Counted from the first letter of the stretch, positions 45,737 to 54,731 are shown. The stretch: 64,000 bases of DNA from Streptococcus loxodontisalivarius (GCF_016908645.1 NZ_JAFBEH010000001.1:1-64000); one strand, 5' to 3'. Notes: generated from the sequence alone by a model not told the origin. Translations and numbers: made by a program.

Positions 45737-47020
45737 ATGTTAAGGGAATCATTGAAATTTTCAATTAATATTGCAAAACTGCTAGATGTATTGGTAGTTC
45801 TACTGATTATCCTGAGCACTCAGTCTGTTTATTATGTATCTATTTCACCAGACTTTCATATTCTGCAGTTGACCAATATCGTATTGGCAGTTCGAGTTTT
45901 TTATAGCCTACCAGGAATTGCAAAGCATTTTAAATCGTCTTTGCTATTGGGTTTGACCTTCTGGGGGATGTATTTGGGCTTGTTCTACTATGTTTCTGCA
46001 AATGGTAGTTCTGGTTTTGTTCAGCGCTTTATTCTATTCCCTTTGATGTTGATGCTGTATTTGTGGCTCTACCTCAAAGAAGGAAAACTTAAAGAACTGT
46101 TAGCTATTTATACAAAAATCATTAGCATTATCGCTGGTTTATCCCTCTTCTTTTGGTTATTTGGATCAATCTTAGGAGTCATGCCATCAAGTGGTAGTAT
46201 GAGAATTTACTGGGGAGCAGATCGTTTTATCACCTCTTACTTTGGTCTATACTTTCAATGGCAAAATGATGCAGAATTTATGGGGCATGTCTTCTTTCGA
46301 AATATTGGTATTTTCGCCGAAGCACCGATGTATAGCTTACATTTGAGTATTGCCTTCCTCATTGATTTCTTTATTCTAGGACAGAAAAGTAAAAAGAAAA
46401 TCTTATTGTACGCAATTACGATTTTAACAAGTTACTCAGTTACTGGGATACTTTTGATGATTATGAGTTTGTCGATGAATGTCTTTTTTGATTCGTTCTA
46501 TCAATTCTTGAAAAATAGAAAATTAAATGTAGTCATTCTCTTGTTACCGTTTTTGGTGTTAGCTGTTCTGTTACTAGGTTCGAATCTCTTGGGTTCAAAA
46601 TTGACAAGTGCATCGGGATCTTCTCGAATGGAAGACTATGTAATTGGTTTCAAAGCCTGGAAATACCACCCGCTATTTGGATCTGGTTATGGTAACATGA
46701 CCTTGGTTAACTCGTTGAAGAGTAGAGTAAGGTATGCACGTTCTGCTACTGGTTTTACAAATTCACCAACAACGATTTTAGCTGAAGGTGGCCTATACTT
46801 TATCATGCTATATATATATGCATTTTGGCATTTTATAAATAAAGCAATAAATAAAGTTGATAAGAATCTCTTTATTTTTGGGACAATGTGGTTGTACCTC
46901 TTTTTGACAACAACCTTTGAACACTCAACACTTATGATTGCCTTTCTAGTCTTTGCTGTTGTCGATAGAATGGCAGATCTAAAAAGAACAAAAAATTCAC
47001 ATAAAATGAGAATTAAATAA
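45737..47020 (+). CDS. Polysaccharide polymerase (Wzy/O-antigen ligase-like), cluster 1
   Basis: A 427-aa protein with about 10-12 predicted membrane helices and a large extracellular loop between about 150 and 205 (IYWGADRFITSYFGLYFQW region). A late RxxDYxxGFKxWKxxPLFGSGYGN segment (about 295-318) is typical of Wzy/WaaL-type polymerases. It probably joins flipped repeat units. The ATG at 45737 lacks a close ribosome site, but it is the only long frame. It closes cluster 1; no clear terminator was seen after it. Confidence 0.78.
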   Translation: MLRESLKFSINIAKLLDVLVVLLIILSTQSVYYVSISPDFHILQLTNIVLAVRVFYSLPGIAKHFKSSLLLGLTFWGMYLGLFYYVSANGSSGFVQRFILFPLMLMLYLWLYLKEGKLKELLAIYTKIISIIAGLSLFFWLFGSILGVMPSSGSMRIYWGADRFITSYFGLYFQWQNDAEFMGHVFFRNIGIFAEAPMYSLHLSIAFLIDFFILGQKSKKKILLYAITILTSYSVTGILLMIMSLSMNVFFDSFYQFLKNRKLNVVILLLPFLVLAVLLLGSNLLGSKLTSASGSSRMEDYVIGFKAWKYHPLFGSGYGNMTLVNSLKSRVRYARSATGFTNSPTTILAEGGLYFIMLYIYAFWHFINKAINKVDKNLFIFGTMWLYLFLTTTFEHSTLMIAFLVFAVVDRMADLKRTKNSHKMRIK

Positions 47021-47110
47021 CTAAATAGACCCTAAAATATAAGAAATAAAATAGTAGATATTTTAATAAATTAGATAAAATTAAAATGTAAAGTTTTTTT
47101 AAGAAAACGG

Positions 47111-47139
47111 TTGAAAAATTTTCTTATTTGCAGTATTAT
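47111..47139 (+). promoter_or_regulatory. Promoter of the Tyr/Cys-tailed surface protein
   Basis: TTGAAA (47111-47116), 17 nt, TATTAT (47134-47139). It predicts a leader of about 180 nt (47145-47323) containing a small frame with a strong ribosome site. Confidence 0.65.
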
Positions 47140-47181
47140 TAATATATAAAACTTCACGAAAAAAATGGAGTGGAGGATTTT

Positions 47182-47283
47182 GTGAGAAATACTCGTTGGA
47201 GAGCCTGTAGATCTTGCGAAAATTCAGTAAATCTTAGATTTACATTGTGTCGTCATTATCTGAGTTTGGAGACTCAGGTTTAG
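47182..47283 (+). CDS. Possible 33-aa leader peptide upstream of the surface protein
   Basis: GTG 47182 lies 5 nt after GGAGG (47172-47176) and opens 33 codons ending at TAG 47281-47283. The product is basic and has three Cys (MRNTRWRACRSCENSVNLRF as its first 20 residues). A CTGAGT/ACTCAG hairpin (about 47259-47277) overlaps its end. The surface-protein ATG is 40 nt further on. It might act as a leader frame; no homologue is recognised and expression is unproven. Confidence 0.4.
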   Translation: MRNTRWRACRSCENSVNLRFTLCRHYLSLETQV

Positions 47284-47323
47284 TTTATATTTTTTAAATA
47301 GAAGTAGAGGAGAGAGACTACTT

Positions 47324-49732
47324 ATGAAAAAGAGTACTCAAACTAAAGGTTTTGGAACCTTTAAAAAAGCAAAAGGCTATGGACTTGTAGGAGTTCTTGC
47401 GCTTTCAGGTGCACTTGCTGCATCAATGAACGGAACAGCAGTAGCTGCCGATGAAGTTACAACTACAGATGCAGATAGCACTACAGTATCACTTGCTGTA
47501 GAAGTATCTGAAGCACCTGCAACAACTACTGCAACTATTAGTGAGTATGTTGAAGATGAAACTACTGCTGATGAAACAGCATCAGAAGAAGTTACAACTA
47601 CAGCTACTGAAACTGCAGCTACATCTGAAGAAGCAGTTGCAACTCAAGGTCAACCTGTTGAAGTTAAAGGTGATTCAGTTGTTGATAACACTACAACAGC
47701 AACAATCACAACTAACGATTCATCATCTACTGAGCAACGTGTTTCTGTAACTGTTACTACAGACGTAAATGAGCCAGTTAAATCAGGTCAATATATTGAG
47801 TATACTTTGGAAAACCTTCCTTCAGGTGGTTTGAAAAATTCTGATGTTAAACTTGAAGATGGAACAGTAATCGGTAAAATCGAACTCGTTTCAGAAGCAA
47901 CACCATCATACAGCGAAGAGCAAAATAACACTATTGCTAACGATAGCGAACACGATACAGCACTTTCTGCTGAAAGCATGAACAAAGCTACAGTTCTTCG
48001 TGTTGTTTTCAACGAAACTGCTGAAAAATTGGTTGACTTGAAATATAGCTTCAGCTACACTAACCAATACTTTACACATTTCATCTCAACTCTTGAGTAT
48101 GCTTATGTATCAAAAATCTCTATCGGTGGTGTAACAGTTGCATCAAATACTGTTAATGTACCTGCATACAACAAAACACCAATTAAAACAACTACTGCAA
48201 ACATTCAAAGTTCATTTAACTCTGTAACATCAGCAAAAAACGGTCTTTCATTGACAAAAGGTCAATTTACAGTTGGTCTTTACAACAGCACTAAGTCACC
48301 AGTTACTGAAGGTTCAACAATCACTGTTAAAGTTGATGGAACTGCCCTTGTAACATTGACTAATAAAGTTGGAGATATTATTTCAACTCCTTCACAACGT
48401 GGTTACTACGATGATACAGTTGTTAACGGCAACAACATCATCTTGAATGATCTTGAAACAGCTAAATTTGAAGTTGTTTCAAACGATGGTGAAACTATCG
48501 TCTTGAAATCATTGACAAACATCGAACACACAAATAAATTCGGTATTACTTTGTCAGCTAACTACACACCAAGTTCTGATGAAATCAGTGCTGATGGTTC
48601 AAAAATCATTGGTATCAACAATACTTCAGTAACAATCCAAGATGCTGAAGGAAAATTGATCTACACAACTCTTGATAGCAATGACTATGCTAACATCTAC
48701 GGAAATAGCATTTCAGCAGCTGCAGCCTTCACAGGTAAACTTGTTGTTGTTCACCAATCTACAACTGGTACTGTTCTTGAATCAGAAACTCCAATCGCTG
48801 GTAAAGAAAACGAAGCATATACTACATCAGCTAAATCATTTGATATATACCGTTTGGTATCAACACCTTCAAATGCATCAGGTAGCTTCACTCGTGGAAC
48901 TACAACTGTAACTTACCTCTATGAGCAAATCGTTGGTGACGTTATTGAACGTAACGTTACAACTGACGGTACAGTTCTTAGCGAAGAAAGCGTAACTGGT
49001 GGTAAAGTTGTTGTTGGTTCAAAATATGACACAAGTGCTCAAGCAGCTTCAATCGTTGCAGAAGATGGTACTGTATACAACCTTGTAAGTATCGGTGAAA
49101 ACTCAGTTGGTACTGTTGTTGAAGGTACAACTGTAGTTACAAACGTTTATGAAAAAGCTCCAGTTATCAAATACGGTAACGTTATCGAAAAAGATGTTAC
49201 AACTGATGGCGAAGTATTGAGCAGCCTTGATATCACTGGTCAAGTTGAAGTAGGTACTGCTTACGATACAACTGATCAAGCTAGCGATCTTTACACTGAA
49301 GATGGACGTCACTTCCACTTGGAAACACGTGCTGCTAACTCAGTAGGTACAGTAGTAGAAGGTACAACTGAAGTTGTGAATGTTTACCGCCTTGTTGAAG
49401 ACGATAAGACTGTTGATCCAGTAGATCCTAAAGATAACGATCAACAAAAACAAGAGCCACAAAAACCACAACCACAAAAACCAACTACAACTAATTACTG
49501 CTACCCAGTATCTTACAACTGTAACTACTACTACCGTTACAACCCATGTGTAACATACAGCGTTGTTTACTACACTGTTCCTAGCTACACTTACTGCTAC
49601 ACAACATCATACTCACGTTCATACACAACATCATACTCACGTTACTCATCAGTTTACAACTATGCTAACCGTTACCAACCAACATCATACCGTAGCTACA
49701 GCTATAGCTACAGCAGCTATTCATTCTGCTAA
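47324..49732 (+). CDS. Surface protein with MucBP-like repeats and Tyr/Cys-rich C-terminal tail
   Basis: An 802-aa secreted protein. A long signal peptide (residues 1-42, with GFGTFKKAKGYG before the core and AVA-ADE at the end) precedes a Thr/Glu-rich stretch (43-130), an adhesin-like beta region (about 130-465) and three MucBP/DUF-like repeats of about 70-78 aa (about 470-536, 537-613, 617-690; each ends GT..V..VY). A Pro/Lys/Gln linker (691-723) leads to the last 79 residues (724-802): 25 Tyr, 5 Cys, 5 Arg, no Lys and no acidic residue. There is no LPXTG, hydrophobic anchor or known wall-binding module. The protein is probably retained through this tail. Confidence 0.82.
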   Translation: MKKSTQTKGFGTFKKAKGYGLVGVLALSGALAASMNGTAVAADEVTTTDADSTTVSLAVEVSEAPATTTATISEYVEDETTADETASEEVTTTATETAATSEEAVATQGQPVEVKGDSVVDNTTTATITTNDSSSTEQRVSVTVTTDVNEPVKSGQYIEYTLENLPSGGLKNSDVKLEDGTVIGKIELVSEATPSYSEEQNNTIANDSEHDTALSAESMNKATVLRVVFNETAEKLVDLKYSFSYTNQYFTHFISTLEYAYVSKISIGGVTVASNTVNVPAYNKTPIKTTTANIQSSFNSVTSAKNGLSLTKGQFTVGLYNSTKSPVTEGSTITVKVDGTALVTLTNKVGDIISTPSQRGYYDDTVVNGNNIILNDLETAKFEVVSNDGETIVLKSLTNIEHTNKFGITLSANYTPSSDEISADGSKIIGINNTSVTIQDAEGKLIYTTLDSNDYANIYGNSISAAAAFTGKLVVVHQSTTGTVLESETPIAGKENEAYTTSAKSFDIYRLVSTPSNASGSFTRGTTTVTYLYEQIVGDVIERNVTTDGTVLSEESVTGGKVVVGSKYDTSAQAASIVAEDGTVYNLVSIGENSVGTVVEGTTVVTNVYEKAPVIKYGNVIEKDVTTDGEVLSSLDITGQVEVGTAYDTTDQASDLYTEDGRHFHLETRAANSVGTVVEGTTEVVNVYRLVEDDKTVDPVDPKDNDQQKQEPQKPQPQKPTTTNYCYPVSYNCNYYYRYNPCVTYSVVYYTVPSYTYCYTTSYSRSYTTSYSRYSSVYNYANRYQPTSYRSYSYSYSSYSFC

Positions 49733-49757
49733 TCGGTAAATTCTTCTAAAGAATCTG

Positions 49758-49793
49758 GAATCTGAGAGCTTGTATCTCAGATTCTTTTTTTTT
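49758..49793 (+). terminator. Terminator of the surface protein gene
   Basis: Perfect 10-bp stem GAATCTGAGA 49758-49767 / TCTCAGATTC 49775-49784, then nine T. Confidence 0.92.
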
Positions 49794-49852
49794 GACCAAT
49801 GGTTCTTGGAAAATAGCAGAGCATTTTATATAAGAAAAAGTAGTAGTATATA

Positions 49853-49884
49853 GAAAAAGAGCTTGAAACCTAAGTTTCAAACTC
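49853..49884 (-). terminator. Terminator of cpsY
   Basis: GAGCTTGAAAC 49859-49869 / GTTTCAAACTC 49874-49884 (one mismatch), with the A-run 49854-49858 giving a U-tract on the minus strand. Confidence 0.82.
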
Positions 49885-49890
49885 TGACTG

Positions 49891-50802
49891 TTATTCAGTT
49901 TCGAACTTGACCTCTTCGAGGAGGTATTCGATAAATTTTTCTCCCATTTTAGAGAGGTTTGCTTTTTCATGCTTGATATAGATGATGTCAATTTCATCTT
50001 CTACATCAAGAGGAATAGAAACGATATTATCACCGTTGAGATTACTGTTTAGGATACCGGTCGCAATAGTATAGCCATCCAGTCCAATCAAGAGATTAAA
50101 GAGTGTCGCACGGTCGCTGACCACGATAGATTTCTTATGAGAAATCTGAGACATGATCTCTTCAGAGAAGTAGAAGGAATTATGAATCCCTTGGTCATAG
50201 CTGAGGTAAGGAAAATCTTCCAAATCACTTAAGCGAACGACAGTCTTATCTGCCAGTGGATTTGATTTGCTGACAAAGATATGAGGATGTGCTCTGAAAA
50301 GACTTGTATAAGTCAGGCGATTATCATCGAACATCTTTGTGAGAACATCTCGGTTATAGCTATTAAGGAAGAGAACACCGATTTCCGAACGAAAATTCTT
50401 AACGTCATCGATAATCTCCCAGGTACGAGTTTCACGTAAAAAGAGCTCGTAGCGAGACATGTCAGCATTTTTTAGAAGTGAGACGAATGCGTTGACTACA
50501 AAGGCATAGTGCTGGGCAGAGACGCTGAAAAGTTCTCTGGTCTCTGATTTACTCTTATAACGTTCTTCAAGGAGGGCAGTTTGCTCAACAACTTGACGAG
50601 CGTAGGAGAGAAATTCGACACCGTCTTTTGTCAGGGTGATTCCTTTAGGGTTTCGAATGAAAATCTCGATTCCCATCTCTCTTTCTAAATCACGCACAGC
50701 GTTGGAAAGACTGGGTTGAGTGATAAATAATTGTTTGGCAGCTTCATTCATGCTACCTGTTTCGACAATTTTGATAATATAATGTAATTGTTGGATACGC
50801 AT
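49891..50802 (-). CDS. cpsY: LysR-type regulator CpsY
   Basis: A 303-aa LysR regulator. The winged helix (residues 1-60: QQLHYIIKIVETGSMNEAAK, LFITQPSLSNAVRDLEREMG) is canonical; the rest is the co-inducer domain (about 90-290). In streptococci CpsY sits opposite the capsule operon; family reports link it to capsule, methionine-related and survival genes. No ribosome site precedes the ATG; an extended -10 lies 6 nt upstream, predicting a leaderless mRNA. It diverges from cpsA over 139 nt. Confidence 0.9.
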   Translation of the reverse strand: MRIQQLHYIIKIVETGSMNEAAKQLFITQPSLSNAVRDLEREMGIEIFIRNPKGITLTKDGVEFLSYARQVVEQTALLEERYKSKSETRELFSVSAQHYAFVVNAFVSLLKNADMSRYELFLRETRTWEIIDDVKNFRSEIGVLFLNSYNRDVLTKMFDDNRLTYTSLFRAHPHIFVSKSNPLADKTVVRLSDLEDFPYLSYDQGIHNSFYFSEEIMSQISHKKSIVVSDRATLFNLLIGLDGYTIATGILNSNLNGDNIVSIPLDVEDEIDIIYIKHEKANLSKMGEKFIEYLLEEVKFETE

Positions 50803-50817
50803 ATACTCATTGTATCA
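50803..50817 (-). promoter_or_regulatory. Extended -10 promoter giving a leaderless cpsY mRNA
   Basis: On the minus strand TGA-TACAAT (50817-50809) is followed by GAGTAT and the ATG (50802-50800): 6 nt between -10 and start. Confidence 0.66.
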
Positions 50818-50870
50818 CAAAATGTTCGTGTATTCCGCAAAGTTGCATATATTCACAAGCTTTTTGAAAA

Positions 50871-50902
50871 AGAATTGCAATTCTAATGTAAAATGTTATA
50901 AT
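50871..50902 (+). promoter_or_regulatory. cps operon promoter with palindrome over the -35
   Basis: TTGCAA (50875-50880), 16 nt, TATAAT (50897-50902). The 14-bp perfect palindrome AGAATTGCAATTCT (50871-50884) covers the -35, a candidate operator. Transcription starts near 50909, about 33 nt before cpsA. Confidence 0.75.
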
Positions 50903-50941
50903 TAAAGTATTGATTTTAGTAAAAATAAGATGGAGAAGTTT

Positions 50942-52417
50942 ATGACAAAAAGGTCTAGGAGTACCAGTCGTCGTAAGACTGTGAAACGACCAAGTAAGAC
51001 TTTGACAATTGTCAATATTGTTCTACTTGTAGTCTTCACACTTCTTTCAGCGATTGCCCTCTTTTTAATGTTTAAATACCAATTTTTGGCTTTTAGACAT
51101 CTCAATATAGCTTTAACAGCGGTTTTAGGGGTCATTTTTGTTGTCAGTTTATTACTAATAATTCTGAAAAAATGGCAACTGGGGACATCTGTTATCCTAG
51201 TTCTTAGTTCTCTAGTCAGCAGCATGCTATTGTTCGGATTTAACTCTGCGATCGGTGTTGCTAACAAAATGAACGAAACAGCATCCTATTCAGAGGTTGA
51301 AATGAGTATTGTCGTACCAAAAGACAGTAGCATTTCAGATGTCTCACAGCTCACATCTGTACAGGCTCCGACGAATAATGATGCATCAAATATAAATGCA
51401 CTCATAGAGCAGATAAGCAAAGATAAGGGAGTCACTCTGACAACAGAAACTGTCGATTCTTACCGAGCTGCCTATGAAAATCTGATTGCTGGTAGCAGTC
51501 AGGCTATGGTTATGAATAGTGCCTACTCAGGTTTGTTAGAGTTGTCCTATTCAGATTATGCGGATAATGTTAAGTCTATCTATACCTATACGGTAAAAGT
51601 AGCTAAAGAGTCGGATGACAATACATCTACTGATGCAAATGTCTTTAACATCTATATCAGCGGTATCGATACCTATGGGTCAATCTCTACGGTATCTCGT
51701 TCAGATGTTAATATCATTCTGACGGTTAATATGAATACCCATAAGATTTTGATGACAACAACACCTCGTGACTCTTATGTTCAGATTCCAGATGGCGGAG
51801 CAAATCAATACGATAAATTGACTCACGCTGGTATCTATGGTGTTCAAACATCAGAGAAGACCTTGGAAAATCTCTACGGTATCCCAATCGACTACTATGC
51901 AAGGATCAACTTCACATCCTTCTTGAATCTGATTGATGCGGTCGGAGGAGTAACGGTCTATAACGACCAAGCCTTCACTAGTCTTCACGGTAATTATCAA
52001 TTTGAGGTTGGTAATGTAACCTTGAACTCTGATAAGGCACTAGGATTTGTTCGTGAGCGTTACAGTCTTCAAAACGGCGATTACGATCGTGGTGAGAATC
52101 AGTTGAAGGTCATCCAAGCGATTATTAATAAATTGACCTCTTTGAGTTCAATCTCAAGCTACTCAACAATCATTACTAGTCTTGAAAATTCTGTTCAGAC
52201 TGATATGTCTCTAGATAAGATGATGGAACTGGCAAATGCACAGCTCGATTCAGGAAAATCATTCACCATTACGTCTCAGGAGGTAACTGGTACTGGTTCG
52301 ACAGGTACACTGGTTTCTTATGCGATGCCAACTGCTAGTCTATACATGATTCAATTGGATCAAACAAGTGTAGCGACAGCTTCACAGGCAATCAAGGATG
52401 TCATGGCAGGTAAGTAA
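50942..52417 (+). CDS. cpsA: CpsA: LCP-family wall-polymer ligase / capsule regulator
   Basis: A 491-aa LCP protein. ATG 50942 has GGAG 8 nt upstream, so the MEKF extension is not favoured. A basic N-terminus (about 1-20) is followed by three membrane helices (about 22-45, 52-75, 85-105), an extracellular accessory domain (about 110-225) and the LCP catalytic domain from NVFNIYISGIDTYGSIS (about 232), with SRSDVNIILTVN, TTTPRDSYVQIP and GFVRERYSLQNGDYDRGENQLKV carrying the conserved Arg/Asp. Known: it attaches capsule to peptidoglycan and affects its transcription. Confidence 0.92.
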   Translation: MTKRSRSTSRRKTVKRPSKTLTIVNIVLLVVFTLLSAIALFLMFKYQFLAFRHLNIALTAVLGVIFVVSLLLIILKKWQLGTSVILVLSSLVSSMLLFGFNSAIGVANKMNETASYSEVEMSIVVPKDSSISDVSQLTSVQAPTNNDASNINALIEQISKDKGVTLTTETVDSYRAAYENLIAGSSQAMVMNSAYSGLLELSYSDYADNVKSIYTYTVKVAKESDDNTSTDANVFNIYISGIDTYGSISTVSRSDVNIILTVNMNTHKILMTTTPRDSYVQIPDGGANQYDKLTHAGIYGVQTSEKTLENLYGIPIDYYARINFTSFLNLIDAVGGVTVYNDQAFTSLHGNYQFEVGNVTLNSDKALGFVRERYSLQNGDYDRGENQLKVIQAIINKLTSLSSISSYSTIITSLENSVQTDMSLDKMMELANAQLDSGKSFTITSQEVTGTGSTGTLVSYAMPTASLYMIQLDQTSVATASQAIKDVMAGK

Positions 52418-52418
52418 G

Positions 52419-53153
52419 ATGATTGATATTCATTCACATATTATTTTTGGTGTTGATGATGGTCCCAAGTCAATTGAACAAAGTCTTGCTCTGATTGATG
52501 AGGCCTATAATCAAGGTGTTCGTGAAATTGTAGCAACGTCCCATCGTCGAAAAGGAATGTTTGAAACGCCAGAGGAGACGATTGCGCAGAATTATGCTAG
52601 TCTAAATGAGCAGGTTGAAGAACGTTACTCAGGTGATTTGAAACTTCATTATGGTGGTGAACTCTATTACAGCTCCGATATTCCACAAAAACTGGATGAT
52701 GGTCTAGTACCTCGTATGGCAGGAACACGCTTTGCTCTGATTGAATTCAGTATGAATACACCATGGCATGAGATTCAAACAGCACTGAGAAATGTGATTA
52801 TGATGGGAGTGACTCCTATCGTTGCTCATATCGAGCGTTATGATGCTCTTGCCTTTAAAAAGGAGAGAGTAGAAGAACTCATTAAACTTGGTTGCTATAC
52901 TCAGATTAATAGCTCGCATGTCTTGAAAGCTAAGCTTTTCGGAGATAAATACAAGGTCTTCAAAAAGCGCGCAGCCTATTTCCTAGAAGAAAATCTAGTT
53001 CACTGCGTGGCAAGTGATATGCATAATTTAGATAGTAGACCACCTTTTATGAGTCAAGCTCAGCAATTGATCGAAAAACGCTATGGTAAGAGACGAGCAG
53101 ATGATCTCTTTTACAACAACCCAAAAACTTTGCTTGAAAATACCTTTATTTAA
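52419..53153 (+). CDS. cpsB: CpsB: PHP-family tyrosine phosphatase
   Basis: A 244-aa manganese-dependent phosphotyrosine phosphatase of the PHP fold. Metal-binding motifs: DIHSHIIFGVDDGP (about 3-16), VATSHRRKGMF (about 40-50), GGELYYSSD, VAHIERYDAL (about 134) and ASDMHNLDSRPP (about 195-206). It removes phosphate from the CpsD kinase cluster and so sets capsule output. Its ATG lies 1 nt after the cpsA stop. Confidence 0.93.
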   Translation: MIDIHSHIIFGVDDGPKSIEQSLALIDEAYNQGVREIVATSHRRKGMFETPEETIAQNYASLNEQVEERYSGDLKLHYGGELYYSSDIPQKLDDGLVPRMAGTRFALIEFSMNTPWHEIQTALRNVIMMGVTPIVAHIERYDALAFKKERVEELIKLGCYTQINSSHVLKAKLFGDKYKVFKKRAAYFLEENLVHCVASDMHNLDSRPPFMSQAQQLIEKRYGKRRADDLFYNNPKTLLENTFI

Positions 53154-53168
53154 TAGGAGAAAATCTTA

Positions 53169-53852
53169 ATGGAAAACGCAAATCTTGAAATTGATGTTCT
53201 GTATTTGTTGAAAAAATTATGGAATAGAAAATTTCTCATCGTCTTCATCGCAGCATTAGGAGCTGCTGTGGCACTTGTGGGAAGTATCTTCCTCATCACT
53301 CCACAATATACATCAACAACCCGTATTTACGTGGTAAATAACTCTAAAGATGGAAACAGTATTACAACATCTGACCTTCAAGCAGGGGATTATCTTGTAA
53401 ATGACTACAAGGAGATCATCACATCAAACGAAGTTCTACAAACTGTTGTTCGTAATGAAAATCTCTCAATTTCATCAGGTCAACTTTCTAGCATGCTTTC
53501 AGTATCTATCCCTTCTGATACACGTGTGATTTCCATTTCTGTTGAAAATGAAAATCCTCAAGAAGCTAGTGATCTTGCCAATGCGATTCGTGAAGTTGCT
53601 TCAGAAAAAATTAAATCAGTTACAAAAGTTCAAGATGTAACAACGCTTGAAGTTGCAGAAGCATCAACAACACCTTCATCACCAAACGTGAAACGTAACG
53701 TTGTTATCGGTCTTTTGGTAGGTGGCTTTGTTTCAGTAGTAATTATCTTACTTGTTGAAGTACTTGATGATCGTGTGAAACGCCCAGAAGATATTGAAGA
53801 AGTACTTGGCATGACTCTACTTGGTGTTGTTCCAAATACAGATAAGTTGTAA
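53169..53852 (+). CDS. cpsC: CpsC: polysaccharide co-polymerase, BY-kinase activator
   Basis: A 227-aa Wzz-type membrane protein. Two transmembrane helices (about 22-42 and 176-198) flank an extracellular domain; the first ends in TPQYTSTTRIYV, a family mark, and the second is preceded by PSSPNVKRN, the usual Pro-rich motif. The cytoplasmic tail (about 199-227) activates CpsD, its partner in the bipartite tyrosine kinase. It controls chain length with CpsD. Confidence 0.93.
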   Translation: MENANLEIDVLYLLKKLWNRKFLIVFIAALGAAVALVGSIFLITPQYTSTTRIYVVNNSKDGNSITTSDLQAGDYLVNDYKEIITSNEVLQTVVRNENLSISSGQLSSMLSVSIPSDTRVISISVENENPQEASDLANAIREVASEKIKSVTKVQDVTTLEVAEASTTPSSPNVKRNVVIGLLVGGFVSVVIILLVEVLDDRVKRPEDIEEVLGMTLLGVVPNTDKL

Positions 53853-53865
53853 GAGGAGATTTTAA

Positions 53866-54600
53866 ATGGCTCAGCTTGAATTAGTCAGAAACCAAGCGCT
53901 TCAAATGAAGCAAACAGAAGAATATTATAACAGTATTCGAACAAATATCCAGTTTAGCGGAAGTGACTTAAGAACTATCGTTATCACGTCAGTACAACCA
54001 GGTGAAGGTAAGTCAACAACTTCTGTCAACCTTGCGGTTTCCTTTGCACGTGCTGGATTTAGAACACTTTTGATTGATGCCGACACACGTAACTCAGTGA
54101 TGTCAGGTGTCTTCAAAGCAACTGAACGTATTGATGGCTTGACTGCTTATCTTTCAGGAGCGGTTGAATTGTCAGATGTTATCACTACAACAAATGTTGA
54201 GAATTTGATGGTGGTTTCAGCTGGAAAAATTCCACCAAATCCAACAAGTCTTTTGCAAAATGCTAACTTTGATTACATGATCGAAACAACACGTAATCTT
54301 TACGATATTGTTATCATCGATACACCGCCAATTGGCTTGGTTGTTGATGCTGCTATCGTGGCTCAGAAATGTGATGCAAGCCTAATCGTTACAGAGGCTG
54401 GGGCAATTAAACGTCGTTTCGTTCAAAAAGCTAAGGCTCAAATGGAACAAAGCGGAGCTCAGTTCCTTGGTGTTATCTTGAACAAGGCTGATATCAAAGA
54501 AACTAGCTATGGCTCTTACGGAGCCTATGGCGATTACGGTAAGCAGAATGACTCTAAGTCAAAAAGCAAATCAAAAAAACGCCGTAAAAAAGAAAAATAA
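53866..54600 (+). CDS. cpsD: CpsD: bacterial tyrosine kinase
   Basis: A 244-aa cytoplasmic BY-kinase. Walker A is [14 protein letters not shown] (about 45-58), Walker A' [10 protein letters not shown] (about 72-81) and Walker [11 protein letters not shown] (about 148-157). The C-terminal tail carries clustered tyrosines ([12 protein letters not shown], about 218-229) that autophosphorylate, then a Lys/Arg-rich end. It pairs with CpsC and is reversed by CpsB. A strong terminator separates it from cpsE. Confidence 0.94.
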   Translation: MAQLELVRNQALQMKQTEEYYNSIRTNIQFSGSDLRTIVITSVQPGEGKSTTSVNLAVSFARAGFRTLLIDADTRNSVMSGVFKATERIDGLTAYLSGAVELSDVITTTNVENLMVVSAGKIPPNPTSLLQNANFDYMIETTRNLYDIVIIDTPPIGLVVDAAIVAQKCDASLIVTEAGAIKRRFVQKAKAQMEQSGAQFLGVILNKADIKETSYGSYGAYGDYGKQNDSKSKSKSKKRRKKEK

Positions 54601-54658
54601 TAAGAAATAAGAGTATTGATTTTAAAGAATCGGATACTTTGATAAATCTAATAAGATT

Positions 54659-54696
54659 GAGTTTGAAAGGACTTTGCTCCCAAACTCTTTCTTTTG
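54659..54696 (+). terminator. Intercistronic terminator between cpsD and cpsE
   Basis: GAGTTTG 54659-54665 / CAAACTC 54681-54687 with an inner GGA/TCC pair, then TTTCTTTT. A weaker hairpin (AGTAT..GATT / AATC..ATACT, about 54611-54640) precedes it. It splits the regulatory genes from the synthesis genes. Confidence 0.8.
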
Positions 54697-54731
54697 AGTT
54701 TAACTAAATTAAGAATAGGAAAATTTTAATA

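Noticed and set aside
49493-49732. Frameshift hiding an LPXTG motif at the end of the surface protein
   Set aside because: The tail has regular Tyr/Ser/Thr composition up to a clean stop and terminator, and I saw no LPXTG-like motif followed by a hydrophobic segment near the 3' end.
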